Positions 24,301-31,449 of a stretch of DNA of 64,000 nt are shown here, one piece after another. A model generated the notes under the pieces. It was not told where the DNA came from. It worked only from the letters and a program-made list of their open reading frames with translations, and made no database searches. The translations under genes and the position numbers were made by a program. The stretch is from Methanocella_A sp963769045 (lineage in GTDB: Archaea; Halobacteriota; Methanocellia; Methanocellales; Methanocellaceae): positions 62,001 through 126,000 of the forward strand of contig CAVYKK010000020.1 in assembly GCA_963769045.1 (NCBI GenBank). The letters are read 5' to 3'. The first letter of the stretch is position 1. Every line of letters starts with the position of its first letter.

Positions 24301-25446
24301 GACGGTAAAGTAATCACCGGGCTGTCGTCTTCAATCGGCTGGGCTCCCATGACTTCCAGCACCACGAGCGTGTACGGCATCCTGACGAGCGGCACTGGCA
24401 AGGGAACCCTGCCGACGTACGGGAGCACCACGCCTAGCCTGACGAAAGACACCTATGCGCCGCCGGGCGTCTATTCGATCCAGACTGGCCGGTACTACGT
24501 CAGCGGAGCTGCGGCCTCGTATAATCTGTACGTGTGGGACGACATGAAGATGGGCCAGATGTGCGACGCGGACGCGACTGCAAAGCGCAGCGCGAGGACC
24601 TTCATCGACAACAACCTCACCAACGAGAATGATCGCGCAGGCCTGGTCACGTTTAACAGTACGGCCACGACGGACATGGGGCTGGTAACGCTCAATAAGG
24701 TGGGCACGACGGACAAACAAAGCCTGAAGGACGCGATCAACGAGACCAATTCCGCAGGTGGCACCAGCTTCGCCGCCGGCCTCCTTAACGCCCGTATGGA
24801 GTTCGATACTAACCCGAGCACCGTGGGCGCGAGCAAGTACGAGATCTTCCTGACGGACGGCTGGTCGAATACCGACCCCGCCCAGGACCTCATCGAGGCG
24901 CAGAATACCGCCGACGATCACATCACGGTGTTCACCATCGGCATCGGTGACACGCCCACCCAGGTCAACGAAGCCTACCTGAAGGATCTGGCCAGCATGA
25001 CCGGCGGCCAGTACTTCTTCGTGAGGGACAATGTCCAGCTGCTGGAGGCATACTCGACTATCGGTAAGATCATCAATCAGAACATCACCCGCGAAGGCAG
25101 CACGCTTAACCTCATACCCGAGCGCATCGAGATCGACGGTGCACTGGTCGACAGTACCTCATATGTGCCGGGGTCCGCTTACACCATTAAGAATAACACG
25201 TCATCCACGATGAGGCAGGTGGAGCCCACGATTACTGTCGATGATGGCGAGAGCATGCTGTCATGGGCCATGGACCCGATCAAGATAGGCGATAACTGGA
25301 GCCTGAGGTATCAGATAAGAGCCAACGCGAACGGTTCCACCCATCCGATAGGTCCGGGCAGCAGGGGAGTATTCACGCCTTTCGAAAACCCTGAAGATAT
25401 CTATATCTGTGGACATGCTCAGCGGCCTCGTGATAATCGGCGATAG
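21346..25446 (+). CDS. Secreted von Willebrand A/Ig-repeat surface protein (frameshifted near end)
   Basis: A 1,366-residue exported protein. Signal peptide (about 1-30); four or more Ig-like/bacterial-Ig repeats (about 35-610). The VWA domain's metal-site motif DRSGSMGD begins at Asp629. The rest of the VWA fold resumes only at about residue 1070 (helix CDADATAKRSARTF, Thr in GGTSFAAG near 1139, Asp in LTDGWSN at 1171). The roughly 435 residues between hold two related beta-sandwich domains of the NTG/W type (MKNPGSLPW; MKNTGDVSFPW) joined by a PTPT-rich linker at about 829-845. The frame ends early: similarity continues in the +1 frame to 25825. VWA proteins of this kind act in adhesion or S-layer contacts. 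Confidence 0.8.
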   Translation: MRNVWLRLSTISIIIVLGVIVTGLFSMDAATASSSTLTINKVVIRPANVAVGQHVAATVTFDTTGLSANLGKQVNITYSYPGGSYTDSAIVQGSTVVLNNFVTPDTPGTPYTVTWTVDAAGQDSKSDSFTVYGPAVTYTFEYKGNPLVLPDGTIVVMANGYSQQKFLLTARDSDGNIVNANGIRVTSSERGDLNYVLDAYSRAIVTVGPELTSSSETITATISGIAGSTHYRLRFINGNLEITAYNRTNHFDPINKTKIGDIIDINVKLNDGDDPMGDVPVSIKCIWPNGTVDMVNSGVYTTTHGGADKGTVRLFDRFTAGLQNTNTVNVFLVQVPVLGLMDACMVSGYSTNAAYMDIIVTPVDPATDGISYRSVNADGLHGYTIIAHVRDIHGNSVFNVPVDFYTYSNLDTNGEFTSEITNVYNAATSDLGSASAATQPHLNPGKIKVNISTINNLHQDVILYYTAGEATLINVAAYPMTVASGDVVNTNIANDIHATKLVAYVTDDWGHPIADQTVDFTVEPDNDGNINGTVTPATGKTDINGMLSGQFVLASTAIGEGEVNVTASSGSLPLASVKIKNTEDKFLNITTSLDKSRVAVNGVVNVTVNVSGVGWQLGRKPADVIFVMDRSGSMGDALGYTNYGTDAGGWFAPTVITNSGLSTSGWTNITYNHDKFTRMILKVWQSTPSYPTRDAKIISADFPGSMDSNETRTVQITMKNPGSLPWMESSVLPITGETKTEGVRLGAYNSTAYTNFGMNGTCGSSIRSKLPASFVVNKDDTYTFTFTITAPIVHGTTDINYNLQYRMIWEGIVWFGDTISKNIKVKPDGIPTPTPTVAPTPVPTPAATGTDTFPSIIDSGETKTVTVTMKNTGDVSFPWPVSTSQYALTVTGSTATFGMGTTTFYVKDYVASDVNKDGTVTFSFPITGPKNIGANKSFSVTYKMYKDGAAFGTGYTKWITVYNSSIPRASALYGDWYYVKNFWNPDGKVITGLSSSIGWAPMTSSTTSVYGILTSGTGKGTLPTYGSTTPSLTKDTYAPPGVYSIQTGRYYVSGAAASYNLYVWDDMKMGQMCDADATAKRSARTFIDNNLTNENDRAGLVTFNSTATTDMGLVTLNKVGTTDKQSLKDAINETNSAGGTSFAAGLLNARMEFDTNPSTVGASKYEIFLTDGWSNTDPAQDLIEAQNTADDHITVFTIGIGDTPTQVNEAYLKDLASMTGGQYFFVRDNVQLLEAYSTIGKIINQNITREGSTLNLIPERIEIDGALVDSTSYVPGSAYTIKNNTSSTMRQVEPTITVDDGESMLSWAMDPIKIGDNWSLRYQIRANANGSTHPIGPGSRGVFTPFENPEDIYICGHAQRPRDNRR

Positions 25447-25825
25447 CGGTGGCATGTCGTCGGCGGATGTGCTGAATGTGAGTATCAAGGTCCCGACGGA
25501 AGATTATAATCTCGAGCAGCCCTTCCAGCTCATCACGTGGAACGTGTCCTACAACAATACCGGCACCTACACGCAGCTGGTCGAGTTTGCCCCCTGGGGC
25601 ACGGATGAATACCGGCCGATCGCCAGCGGCTTCGTCGGCGACCATAGCTCATCGTTCGACACGGTCTGGGACCTGTCGCAGGCAGCCATCGACAAGGGCA
25701 AGTACACGATCCGGGTCACGGCTACTGATGGTATGTTCATAGCCAGCGGCATACGGAACGTCACCATCAGCTACCTGTCGGGCAAGATCAGCATCGATAG
25801 CCCGGACACGAAGGTTATTTATTAA
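25406..25825 (+). pseudogene. Out-of-frame 3' end of the VWA surface protein
   Basis: From about 25382 the continuing sequence is in the +1 frame (SISVDMLSGLVIIGDSGG, then LITWNVSYNNTGTYTQLVEF) and runs to a stop at 25825. It encodes a further Ig-like/CARDB-type domain of about 135 residues ending in beta strands, a natural C-terminus. The upstream frame hits a stop only 13 codons after the crossover. One base inserted or lost at about 25395-25410 (an ATATCT-ATATCT stretch) would restore a single product of about 1,490 residues. An independent start at GTG 25409 is possible but has no ribosome site. Confidence 0.65.
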
Positions 25826-25831
25826 AAACTG

Positions 25832-25876
25832 ATCGCCGGCAGGCACATCGTGTCTCCGGCGATGAATATTTTATTT
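25832..25876 (+). terminator. Terminator after the VWA gene
   Basis: Perfect 8-bp stem ATCGCCGG/CCGGCGAT (25832-25863) with a 16-nt loop, followed by a T-rich tract (ATATTTTATTT), shortly after the stop of the out-of-frame segment. Confidence 0.65.
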
Positions 25877-25951
25877 AACTATCGTCTATGGAGAGAATGA
25901 AATAGATTTACTATTTCATTTATGTAAATACTATTTCGCCCCGCTCACAAT

Positions 25952-25964
25952 GCTTATATAGTAA
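25952..25964 (+). promoter_or_regulatory. TATA box of the first pilin-like cluster
   Basis: GCTTATATAGTAAAC predicts a transcript start near 25983, giving a leader of about 155 nt before ATG 26140. The leader has no open frame of note. It contains a small GGCC..GGCC inverted pair near 26080 and a GAAGGA ribosome site just before the start. Confidence 0.5.
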
Positions 25965-26139
25965 ACGATAAATATGTTCAATATACAGCGTAAGGCACGA
26001 TTGGCCTTTCTGGCTCCAGCTGCTATACCGGCCAGTTGCCTGTCACCATGGTGGGAATCGTATTGCTGACACTGATCCGGCGAGGCCATTTCCGGCCTAC
26101 GATCGCTGACAGTGCGAAAACCGAACGAAGGAACTTTAT

Positions 26140-26826
26140 ATGTCTGCATCCAGTGGCTCTTCGAATAGCTCAAGGAAGCTGTTTAACCTGTTGTTATTCC
26201 TGATAGTCATTGCTCTCCTGTTCGGGGCCGTTATCACCTTATGGGCCATGTCCGGAAGCCCGAACGCAGGCAACCAGAATAACTCGAGCACAGCTCCGGC
26301 CCACCCCAACGATACCCGGTATGGTACGGCCACTACGATGTCCATCGGTGGTATAACGCGGACATCGCTGCTGAAGTCCCTCGATCTGCTGCGCACGGGC
26401 AATGACACCGCGTCTTGGTTCCAGTCGAACCCGCAGTGGCGGCTTTTCCAGGCGCAGGCCGACTATGTGGACTGCACGGGGCTGTCGAAACAATGGAGCA
26501 TGATCTTCCGGTCGGCGAACAGCAGCCTCATAGCATACGTTGACAACGGGACGTCGTTCCTGATACAGGTCGAGGAGGCAGACAGCGGCGATTTGCCCTT
26601 GTCCTCCGGCCAGGTCCTGCAGGACAGCACTTACATAATTGGCAACGCAACGAGCACGATGGGCATCGGTGACGATACAAATGCCACTCCCTTCGGGCTG
26701 GTCTTCCGCGACGACGACGATGACGGCATCTACCGGCTGTCGTACAATAACCCCGCGGATATCAGCCTGTCGTTCGCTTATTACTATAATGCAAGGAGCG
26801 GTGAGCTGATTGAAGACACGGCGTAA
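26140..26826 (+). CDS. Membrane-anchored exported protein, function unknown
   Basis: A 228-residue protein with a Ser-rich N-terminus, one membrane helix (about 14-37; LLLFLIVIALLFGAVITLW) and an Asn/Thr-rich exported domain with about nine possible N-glycosylation sites. A DDDDDG stretch near residue 190 looks like a calcium-type loop. I recognise no family. It opens the first pilin-like cluster; its end overlaps the next gene by 17 nt. It has no counterpart in the second cluster at 35.6-41 kb. Confidence 0.65.
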   Translation: MSASSGSSNSSRKLFNLLLFLIVIALLFGAVITLWAMSGSPNAGNQNNSSTAPAHPNDTRYGTATTMSIGGITRTSLLKSLDLLRTGNDTASWFQSNPQWRLFQAQADYVDCTGLSKQWSMIFRSANSSLIAYVDNGTSFLIQVEEADSGDLPLSSGQVLQDSTYIIGNATSTMGIGDDTNATPFGLVFRDDDDDGIYRLSYNNPADISLSFAYYYNARSGELIEDTA

Positions 26827-27301
26827 GGTTTCTGGCGGCAGGCAACGGCCTGTAACCCGGGATGACAACGCGCAGTGGCTGCTCCTTTCGGCGATCGTTG
26901 CCGCCATGGGCCTGGGCGTGATCATGGTCCTGCTCAACACGGCGGTGCTGAACGGGCATTCGTCGATCCTGTCGATCACCAGTTTCCCGAAGAACGACAT
27001 CCGTGACCTGCGGAGCATGTCGACGAGCGAAGCGACCATGATCGCTAAAGAAGTCAATGCGGACGGTGCCATCGTCGACAAGTCGCTGGGCTTTAAAAAC
27101 CTGTACGATGAGTTCGTAAACGAGACTGTCCCGCTTTATACGGTGCACGGTGCGCTCGTTAACATCACCTACGAGCCCAAAGTCGAGTCCGTCATGTTGG
27201 GCAATGGCAATACTATATTGAAAATTGCCAAGGTGAACCTCACCATTGCCTACAGCAACAGCGATACGATCTACAAGGAAAATATCTCGGTGGGTACCTG
27301 A
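26810..27301 (+). CDS. Pilin-like protein, DUF7261-like
   Basis: A 163-residue protein starting at TTG 26810, with a basic N-terminus, then RDDNAQWLLLSAIVAAMG and a hydrophobic helix (about 23-46). The exported part contains VHGALVNITYEP and closes in beta strands. The D-x-A-Q-x-L-L-L entry into the helix resembles the DUF7261 type of archaeal pilin-like proteins and the gene at 36923 (DDSGQVLLTSTILF). Family call tentative. It overlaps the preceding gene and is followed after two bases by the next, so it is cotranscribed. Confidence 0.6.
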   Translation: MKTRRKVSGGRQRPVTRDDNAQWLLLSAIVAAMGLGVIMVLLNTAVLNGHSSILSITSFPKNDIRDLRSMSTSEATMIAKEVNADGAIVDKSLGFKNLYDEFVNETVPLYTVHGALVNITYEPKVESVMLGNGNTILKIAKVNLTIAYSNSDTIYKENISVGT

Positions 27302-27303
27302 CG

Positions 27304-27795
27304 ATGATCAAGGCGTCGAAGCACATGCGTTCTGATGAAAAAGGCGTCAGCGCCACGGTAGAATACATTCTTACGTTCGTCATAGCTTCCGGAATATTTA
27401 CGCTCCTGGTCCTGAATTTCAACTCCCTGTTCATCGAATCGCCCCAGTATATCGTCACGCGCAACCAGATGGCCGACATTGGCAATGACGTGAGCACCAA
27501 GGTCATTGATACCTATCTGGTCGCCCCGGATGAGGGGAGCATCACCACCTATTTTGATATCCCTACCACGGTGGCCGCGGGGTACACGTATGATATTTCC
27601 GTCGAGGAAATTACCGGAAAGGACCCTTCCATGGAGGAGCGTGTGGGAAAGGATCGGGTAGTAGTGATCCACACATCCAACGGGATTTACGTGAACACCA
27701 CGCTGAGTGGCGCAAGCCTGACGATCCCCATCAGGGGTAAAACATCGAGCACATCGTATTTGCATAATGTCGTCTATGATACAAACGCAGTTTAA
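27304..27795 (+). CDS. Pilin-like protein, DUF7266-like (paralogue of 38119)
   Basis: A 163-residue protein whose hydrophobic helix is introduced by SDEKGVSATVEYILTFVIA (about 10-38). The exported domain has DIGNDVSTKVIDTYLVAPDE and a beta-rich tail (VVVIHTSNGIYVNTTL). The gene at 38119 has the same plan: DDSGVSILVEYIFTTAIA, ILSNQLSDYSNELQ, then IIKVTYGLDPTVYS. The two are therefore paralogues in parallel clusters. DUF7266 is the nearest family I can suggest (tentative). Intact here, unlike the two genes that follow. Confidence 0.65.
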   Translation: MIKASKHMRSDEKGVSATVEYILTFVIASGIFTLLVLNFNSLFIESPQYIVTRNQMADIGNDVSTKVIDTYLVAPDEGSITTYFDIPTTVAAGYTYDISVEEITGKDPSMEERVGKDRVVVIHTSNGIYVNTTLSGASLTIPIRGKTSSTSYLHNVVYDTNAV

Positions 27796-27808
27796 GAGGT
27801 CTAATAGG

Positions 27809-28634
27809 ATGAGTAAGCGCAGTAGCGATCTGGCGGTATCCGAATCACTGGGGTATATCCTGATCTTTGGCATCGTGATGGCCTGTATCCTTCTTTTGTA
27901 CACCCTCGGCAGCCAGATCATCGCTGAAAACCAGAAGAGCGCCAGCTTCCAGAGCATGTCGCAGAACTTCAACGTGATACACTCCGATGTCATGGCGGTC
28001 GCGGCAGGATCGTCCCCGGTGATGACCACGAAGATGAGCATCACCGACGGTACGCTGGTCCTGTTGCCGAGTGCTGACAGCTTCAGCGATGATCGTCGTC
28101 ACCTTCAACGACCAGACGACTGAGATCCAGATTGGAAAGCTGGTCTACGAGTCGGCAGTGAGCAACAAGGCTATCGCGCTGGAGGACGGAGCCATCATCA
28201 CGTCGTATGGCCTCAATGGCAGCGACGGATCGGTTATGCTTAAGCGAGCCGAAGCTGTTCTATTCGCCGACGACAAGTACGCTGATGATCGGCACGATCG
28301 ATATCACCGGCGAGCACTCTGGCATCAGTTCCAGCTTCGCATCGCTACAGCTAAAATCCGGCGAGTCGCCCACGCCCCACACCATTGAGAGCGCCAGCCC
28401 CACGGGCGAGCCCGTCAGGTTCTGCATCAAGACCGATTACACGGACGCATGGTTCGACTTCCTGACCAACATTCCGGGGATGAGCGTGCAGGTCGACACC
28501 ACCGGTGACCCGGAACACTGGACCAACGTGACCATGCATGACAAGAAATACGTCGCCGAGGATGGTCCGGCACGAACCCCGACATCAAGAAAGTCATCAT
28601 TGTCTCGTATGACGTCGGGGCAACAATCAGTTAG
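27809..28634 (+). pseudogene. Pilin-like protein, DUF7289-like, interrupted by three frameshifts
   Basis: Begins at ATG 27809 (SKRSSDLAVSESLGYILIFG, hydrophobic helix about 14-36), like the intact paralogue at 38646 (GSDEGVSESLGFIVIFGIY). The frame then breaks. At about 28080-28090 similarity moves by one base (to MIVVTFNDQTTEIQIGKLVY). At about 28240 it moves again (to SEPKLFYSPTTSTLMIGTID). At about 28565 it shifts back, giving NPDIKKVIIVSYDVGATIS and a stop at 28634, fourteen bases before the next start. Restored length is about 275 residues, close to the paralogue's 284. Codon quality stays good in every segment, which argues for very recent damage or sequence error. Confidence 0.7.
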
Positions 28635-28647
28635 GAGCGGTTGACCA

Positions 28648-29673
28648 ATGGCTGGCTGGATCGACGATACGGACGGAAATATTAACATCGACTTCCTCAT
28701 TGGCCTGGTCATTTTTCTGGGCGCTTTCATGTACTTGATCGTCTCGATTCCCGGTATTTTCCTGCCCTACCAGACTAACTCGATGGATCTGGGATCGGTT
28801 GTCTATCGCACCAGTTGTATACTGGCGGAGGACCCTGGCTGGTACGCTAATAATGAACTGGGCGTCAGCGGGCCTGACTGGGAATCATATAGCATTGCCG
28901 ATCTGGCCCGGGTCGGACTGGCGGTCGACAAGAGGACGCCCAACGTGCTGTCCAGCGAAAAAATTCAGGTCATGGGCAATCTCCCCTATATGGTTTCCCG
29001 GGACAACCTGGGCCTCAACAACACGCTCACTTACAATTACTCGCTTAAGATCGGTAAAATTTTGCCCGATGGCAACACCGAGGTACTGCTCGACAAGTCC
29101 AACCCGTATACCTCGGCCACCACGGGCAACGTGGAATCGATCGATCGCATGGTCCTGATCACGGGACGGCCAGGGCCTCTATTATGATAATTCTACGTTT
29201 GCGAGATTCACTAGGATGAAACTGCCTATCAGCCGGGAACCGAGCTTTGACCGGACTAATGTGACCTTGCGGCTGGTCAATTTTGTCCCGACCAACGGGT
29301 CCATTGGCGACTTTAAGGTATCTTATTACATCGGCCCCTACTATGATGACGAGGATGCGCTGGTGGGCGCCATCCCGAACAAGGAATATTTCATCAAGAA
29401 AAACAACGAATACGTGGATGCTGGTGATATGGAGATCCAGCCGTTCAACGTCGGAGATAAGATCGACATCATTATTGATGTCAGGGCGATAGCCGGCCCG
29501 AGTATTTGTCGCAAGGGCTGAACATCAGCCGGATGCTGGTTTTCTCGACCGGATTTTCTCCGTTCCCCGGTACCATTGATTCGAACGATATAGAGGACTA
29601 CAATACGACGAACCCATATTACAGGTACTTCGATTCGAATGGCATCATGACCCTGAAGGTGTGGGAAGTATGA
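28648..29673 (+). pseudogene. Pilin-like protein, DUF7287-like, interrupted by two frameshifts
   Basis: Starts at ATG 28648 (MAGWIDDTDGNINIDFLIGL, hydrophobic helix about 12-35). The frame shifts at about 29160-29185: GLYYDNSTFARFTRMKLPIS continues the protein. It shifts again at about 29495, giving PEYLSQGLNISRMLVFSTGF and a natural end TLKVWEV at 29673. The last four bases overlap the next start (ATGA), as expected for an intact operon. Restored length about 341 residues. The paralogue at 35614 shares the I-x-x-D-F-L-L-G helix entry and a closing T-V-R-V-W strand. The intact junctions on both sides argue that the breaks are recent. Confidence 0.7.
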
Positions 29674-30242
29674 GGCTACACGCCGATGAGGACGGCCAGC
29701 TACACACAGTGGAGGGCATTGTCGCAGCTCTCATCCTGGTCTTTGCCGTGATATACATCACAGGCGCGATCAATCTGGTCTCGCCTCAGATCGAAAAGTC
29801 TGCCGTGACGAAGCTATCCGTTACCGCCGAGGATATGCTGACCGTGCTGGGCACAGTAGACCAGCCGTCGAACTACTCCAGCGTGCTGTTAAGGAATATC
29901 TCCGCATGGAACGGCGACGAAGCGAACAATACCAGTGAGGTCAACCGGAGTGAGTCTTCTCTCTTGAACCTGGACTATACGATTTCTTCGATGTTGCCGG
30001 CTAACGTAATGTATAACATGTATGTCACCTACTGGGACGAGACCAACAGTGCCTTAGTGACAAAAACGTTGATTTACCAGGGCGACCCGCAGTTCAGCGC
30101 CGTATCTGCGTCGAAAAAGATCGTCATGAACGGTGTGGATCTTCAGGACCTTACCGATTCCTACTGGTATGATATTATCAAGCCCTACGAGCTGGCAAGG
30201 CCCGAGACCGTAGAAATACGGCTTGTGGTATGGATGATCTAA
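29670..30242 (+). CDS. Pilin-like protein, DUF7288-like (paralogue of 36239)
   Basis: A 190-residue protein: acidic cap and helix entry ADEDGQLHTVEGIVAALILV (helix about 11-33), then KLSVTAEDMLTVLG and a beta-rich domain ending PETVEIRLVVWMI. The gene at 36239 has the same features (DDSGQIQTIEAFISAIILV; ...VEIRLTLWVM), so these are paralogues. The D-x-G-Q-x-x-T-x-E-x-x helix entry matches the archaeal DUF7288 type. ATG 29670 is chosen because it overlaps the preceding stop; GTG 29661 is the alternative. Last gene of the first cluster. Confidence 0.65.
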   Translation: MRLHADEDGQLHTVEGIVAALILVFAVIYITGAINLVSPQIEKSAVTKLSVTAEDMLTVLGTVDQPSNYSSVLLRNISAWNGDEANNTSEVNRSESSLLNLDYTISSMLPANVMYNMYVTYWDETNSALVTKTLIYQGDPQFSAVSASKKIVMNGVDLQDLTDSYWYDIIKPYELARPETVEIRLVVWMI

Positions 30243-30273
30243 CCTGGAAATGTGTATGGCTGCCCCGGGCCGT

Positions 30274-30414
30274 TCAGGTCCTTATGCAGTCTTCGCTGCC
30301 GCACTGGGGGCACAGGATCGGAAAATGCGACGGATCTTCCTGGAAAACGAACCCGCATGTCCTGCAGGCGAAATACACCTTATTCTGGTCAATACCCTCG
30401 TCCCACTCTTCCAT
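30274..30414 (-). CDS. Small zinc-ribbon protein (46 residues)
   Basis: An easily missed 46-codon gene on the minus strand. The product starts MEEWDEGIDQNKVYFACRTC and carries two knuckles: Cys17-x2-Cys20 (CRTC) and Cys35-x2-Cys38 (CPQC), the second in PILCPQCGSED. This is the layout of rubredoxin-like or RNA-polymerase-type zinc ribbons. An in-frame stop (TAA) lies nine... codons or fewer upstream of ATG 30414, and a strong TATA box is centred 31 nt upstream, as for leaderless archaeal genes. Similar stand-alone zinc ribbons in archaea bind nucleic acid or protein partners; the role here is unknown. It faces away from pgi with separate promoters. Confidence 0.7.
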   Translation of the reverse strand: MEEWDEGIDQNKVYFACRTCGFVFQEDPSHFPILCPQCGSEDCIRT

Positions 30415-30439
30415 ACAGATATGTGCTTTACGTTAAAGC

Positions 30440-30451
30440 ATTATATATTAT
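30440..30451 (-). promoter_or_regulatory. TATA box for the zinc-ribbon gene
   Basis: On the minus strand the element reads GAATAATATATAATG, centred 31 nt before ATG 30414. This is strong support that the small gene is expressed. Confidence 0.6.
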
Positions 30452-30541
30452 TCGGTAAGCCTGGGCACGGCTGCGTAACGATGCCCGACTCAAAAGTTAT
30501 AAAGGGGAATCGCATTAATATATAATTGGTGGATTTTGCCT

Positions 30542-31303
30542 ATGGACAGATCGCTGGAATTTGGCGGCAGGCGTGTCGAGCCTGACGTGCGCCGTCTTAG
30601 CGACATGCGCGAAGTAGTCTACGATATCGACTGGCTGAAGACTGCCCCTGACATGGACTTATATTACATGTATCGGGACCTGGCCATGAGCAGGCAGGAT
30701 AGGTCGCTCATCCTCGATAACGGACTCCGCTACGACATCACTGTGATACCGCCGAACCGGCTGGGCGACGAGTACATCAAGACCGCAGGTCACTACCACC
30801 CTGAGATTGACAATACCGGGTACACCTACCCCGAGGTCTATGAGGTGCTGCACGGGACCGCCCATTATCTGCTACAGCGGTGTGACGGCGGCCACATTTC
30901 CGACGTGGTCCTCATCGAGGCCCACGAGGGGGACAAGGTGCTGATACCGCCGAACTACGGGCATGTTACCATCAATCCGTCCAACCAGGAGCTGAAGATG
31001 TCCAACTGGGTGTCCCGCAAGTTCTCTTCGATCTACGAGCCGTTCAAAAAGTGCGGCGGTGCCGCCTACTTCGAGCTGGCGGGGGAAAAGCTCATCCGGA
31101 ACGGCCGCTGTGACAGCCCGCCCCCGATCAGGTTCCTCAAGCCGACCAACGTGTCGAAGGTCGGTCTCCAGAAGGGCAAGGAAATGTACGGCCTGGTGCG
31201 CGACATCGACAAGCTGAACTTCCTCAACGATCCGATGGCCTACGGCTGGCTGTGGGACGAAGCGATGGACGATAAGAACCGCGCCGAAGCGCCAAAACAG
31301 TAA
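30542..31303 (+). CDS. pgiA: Archaeal cupin-type glucose-6-phosphate isomerase
   Basis: A 253-residue cupin enzyme interconverting glucose-6-phosphate and fructose-6-phosphate in gluconeogenesis and modified glycolysis. Metal-binding cupin residues are visible: His84 and His86 in AGHYHPE, Glu98 in YPEVYEVL and His141 in PNYGHVTIN. The sequence DMREVVYD and the strand AHYLLQ are characteristic of the archaeal PGI family. Compared with Pyrococcus PGI there are about five extra residues between the HxH and Glu ligands, and a C-terminal extension of about 60 residues. Start: ATG 30542 after GGTGGA, preferred to TTG 30536. TATA-like AAGTTATAAAG near 30495. Confidence 0.9.
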   Translation: MDRSLEFGGRRVEPDVRRLSDMREVVYDIDWLKTAPDMDLYYMYRDLAMSRQDRSLILDNGLRYDITVIPPNRLGDEYIKTAGHYHPEIDNTGYTYPEVYEVLHGTAHYLLQRCDGGHISDVVLIEAHEGDKVLIPPNYGHVTINPSNQELKMSNWVSRKFSSIYEPFKKCGGAAYFELAGEKLIRNGRCDSPPPIRFLKPTNVSKVGLQKGKEMYGLVRDIDKLNFLNDPMAYGWLWDEAMDDKNRAEAPKQ

Positions 31304-31330
31304 CAATAATTGCAGGCAGACAGACGGGCG

Positions 31331-31352
31331 TCCTCGCGCGCGCGAGCGCTTT
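31331..31352. terminator. GC palindrome between convergent genes
   Basis: CTCGCGCGCGCGAG is a perfect 14-base palindrome (31333-31346) followed by GCGCTTTTAT, 30 bases after the pgi stop. It is probably a terminator for pgi, perhaps acting in both directions. Confidence 0.5.
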
Positions 31353-31449
31353 TATCGGCCCGGTAAGCGACGATAGCACTGCCATCTTTTTAATCGTTAA
31401 TGCCCGACCTGGGCTCCCGCTATCAGCCGGCTCCCGGAAAAAATCCGGC

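Noticed and set aside
25864..26139. Riboswitch in the long leader before 26140
   Set aside because: Only a small GGCC inverted pair is present; no conserved riboswitch core was recognised.
25382..29500. Programmed frameshifting as the cause of the broken frames
   Set aside because: The shifts go in both directions, occur at unrelated sequences without slippery heptamers or downstream pseudoknots, and also affect unrelated core genes.
30230..30525. Three overlapping plus-strand frames of 68-91 codons between the pilin-like cluster and pgi
   Set aside because: They are opposite the small zinc-ribbon gene, carry no signal or domain, and lack ribosome sites.
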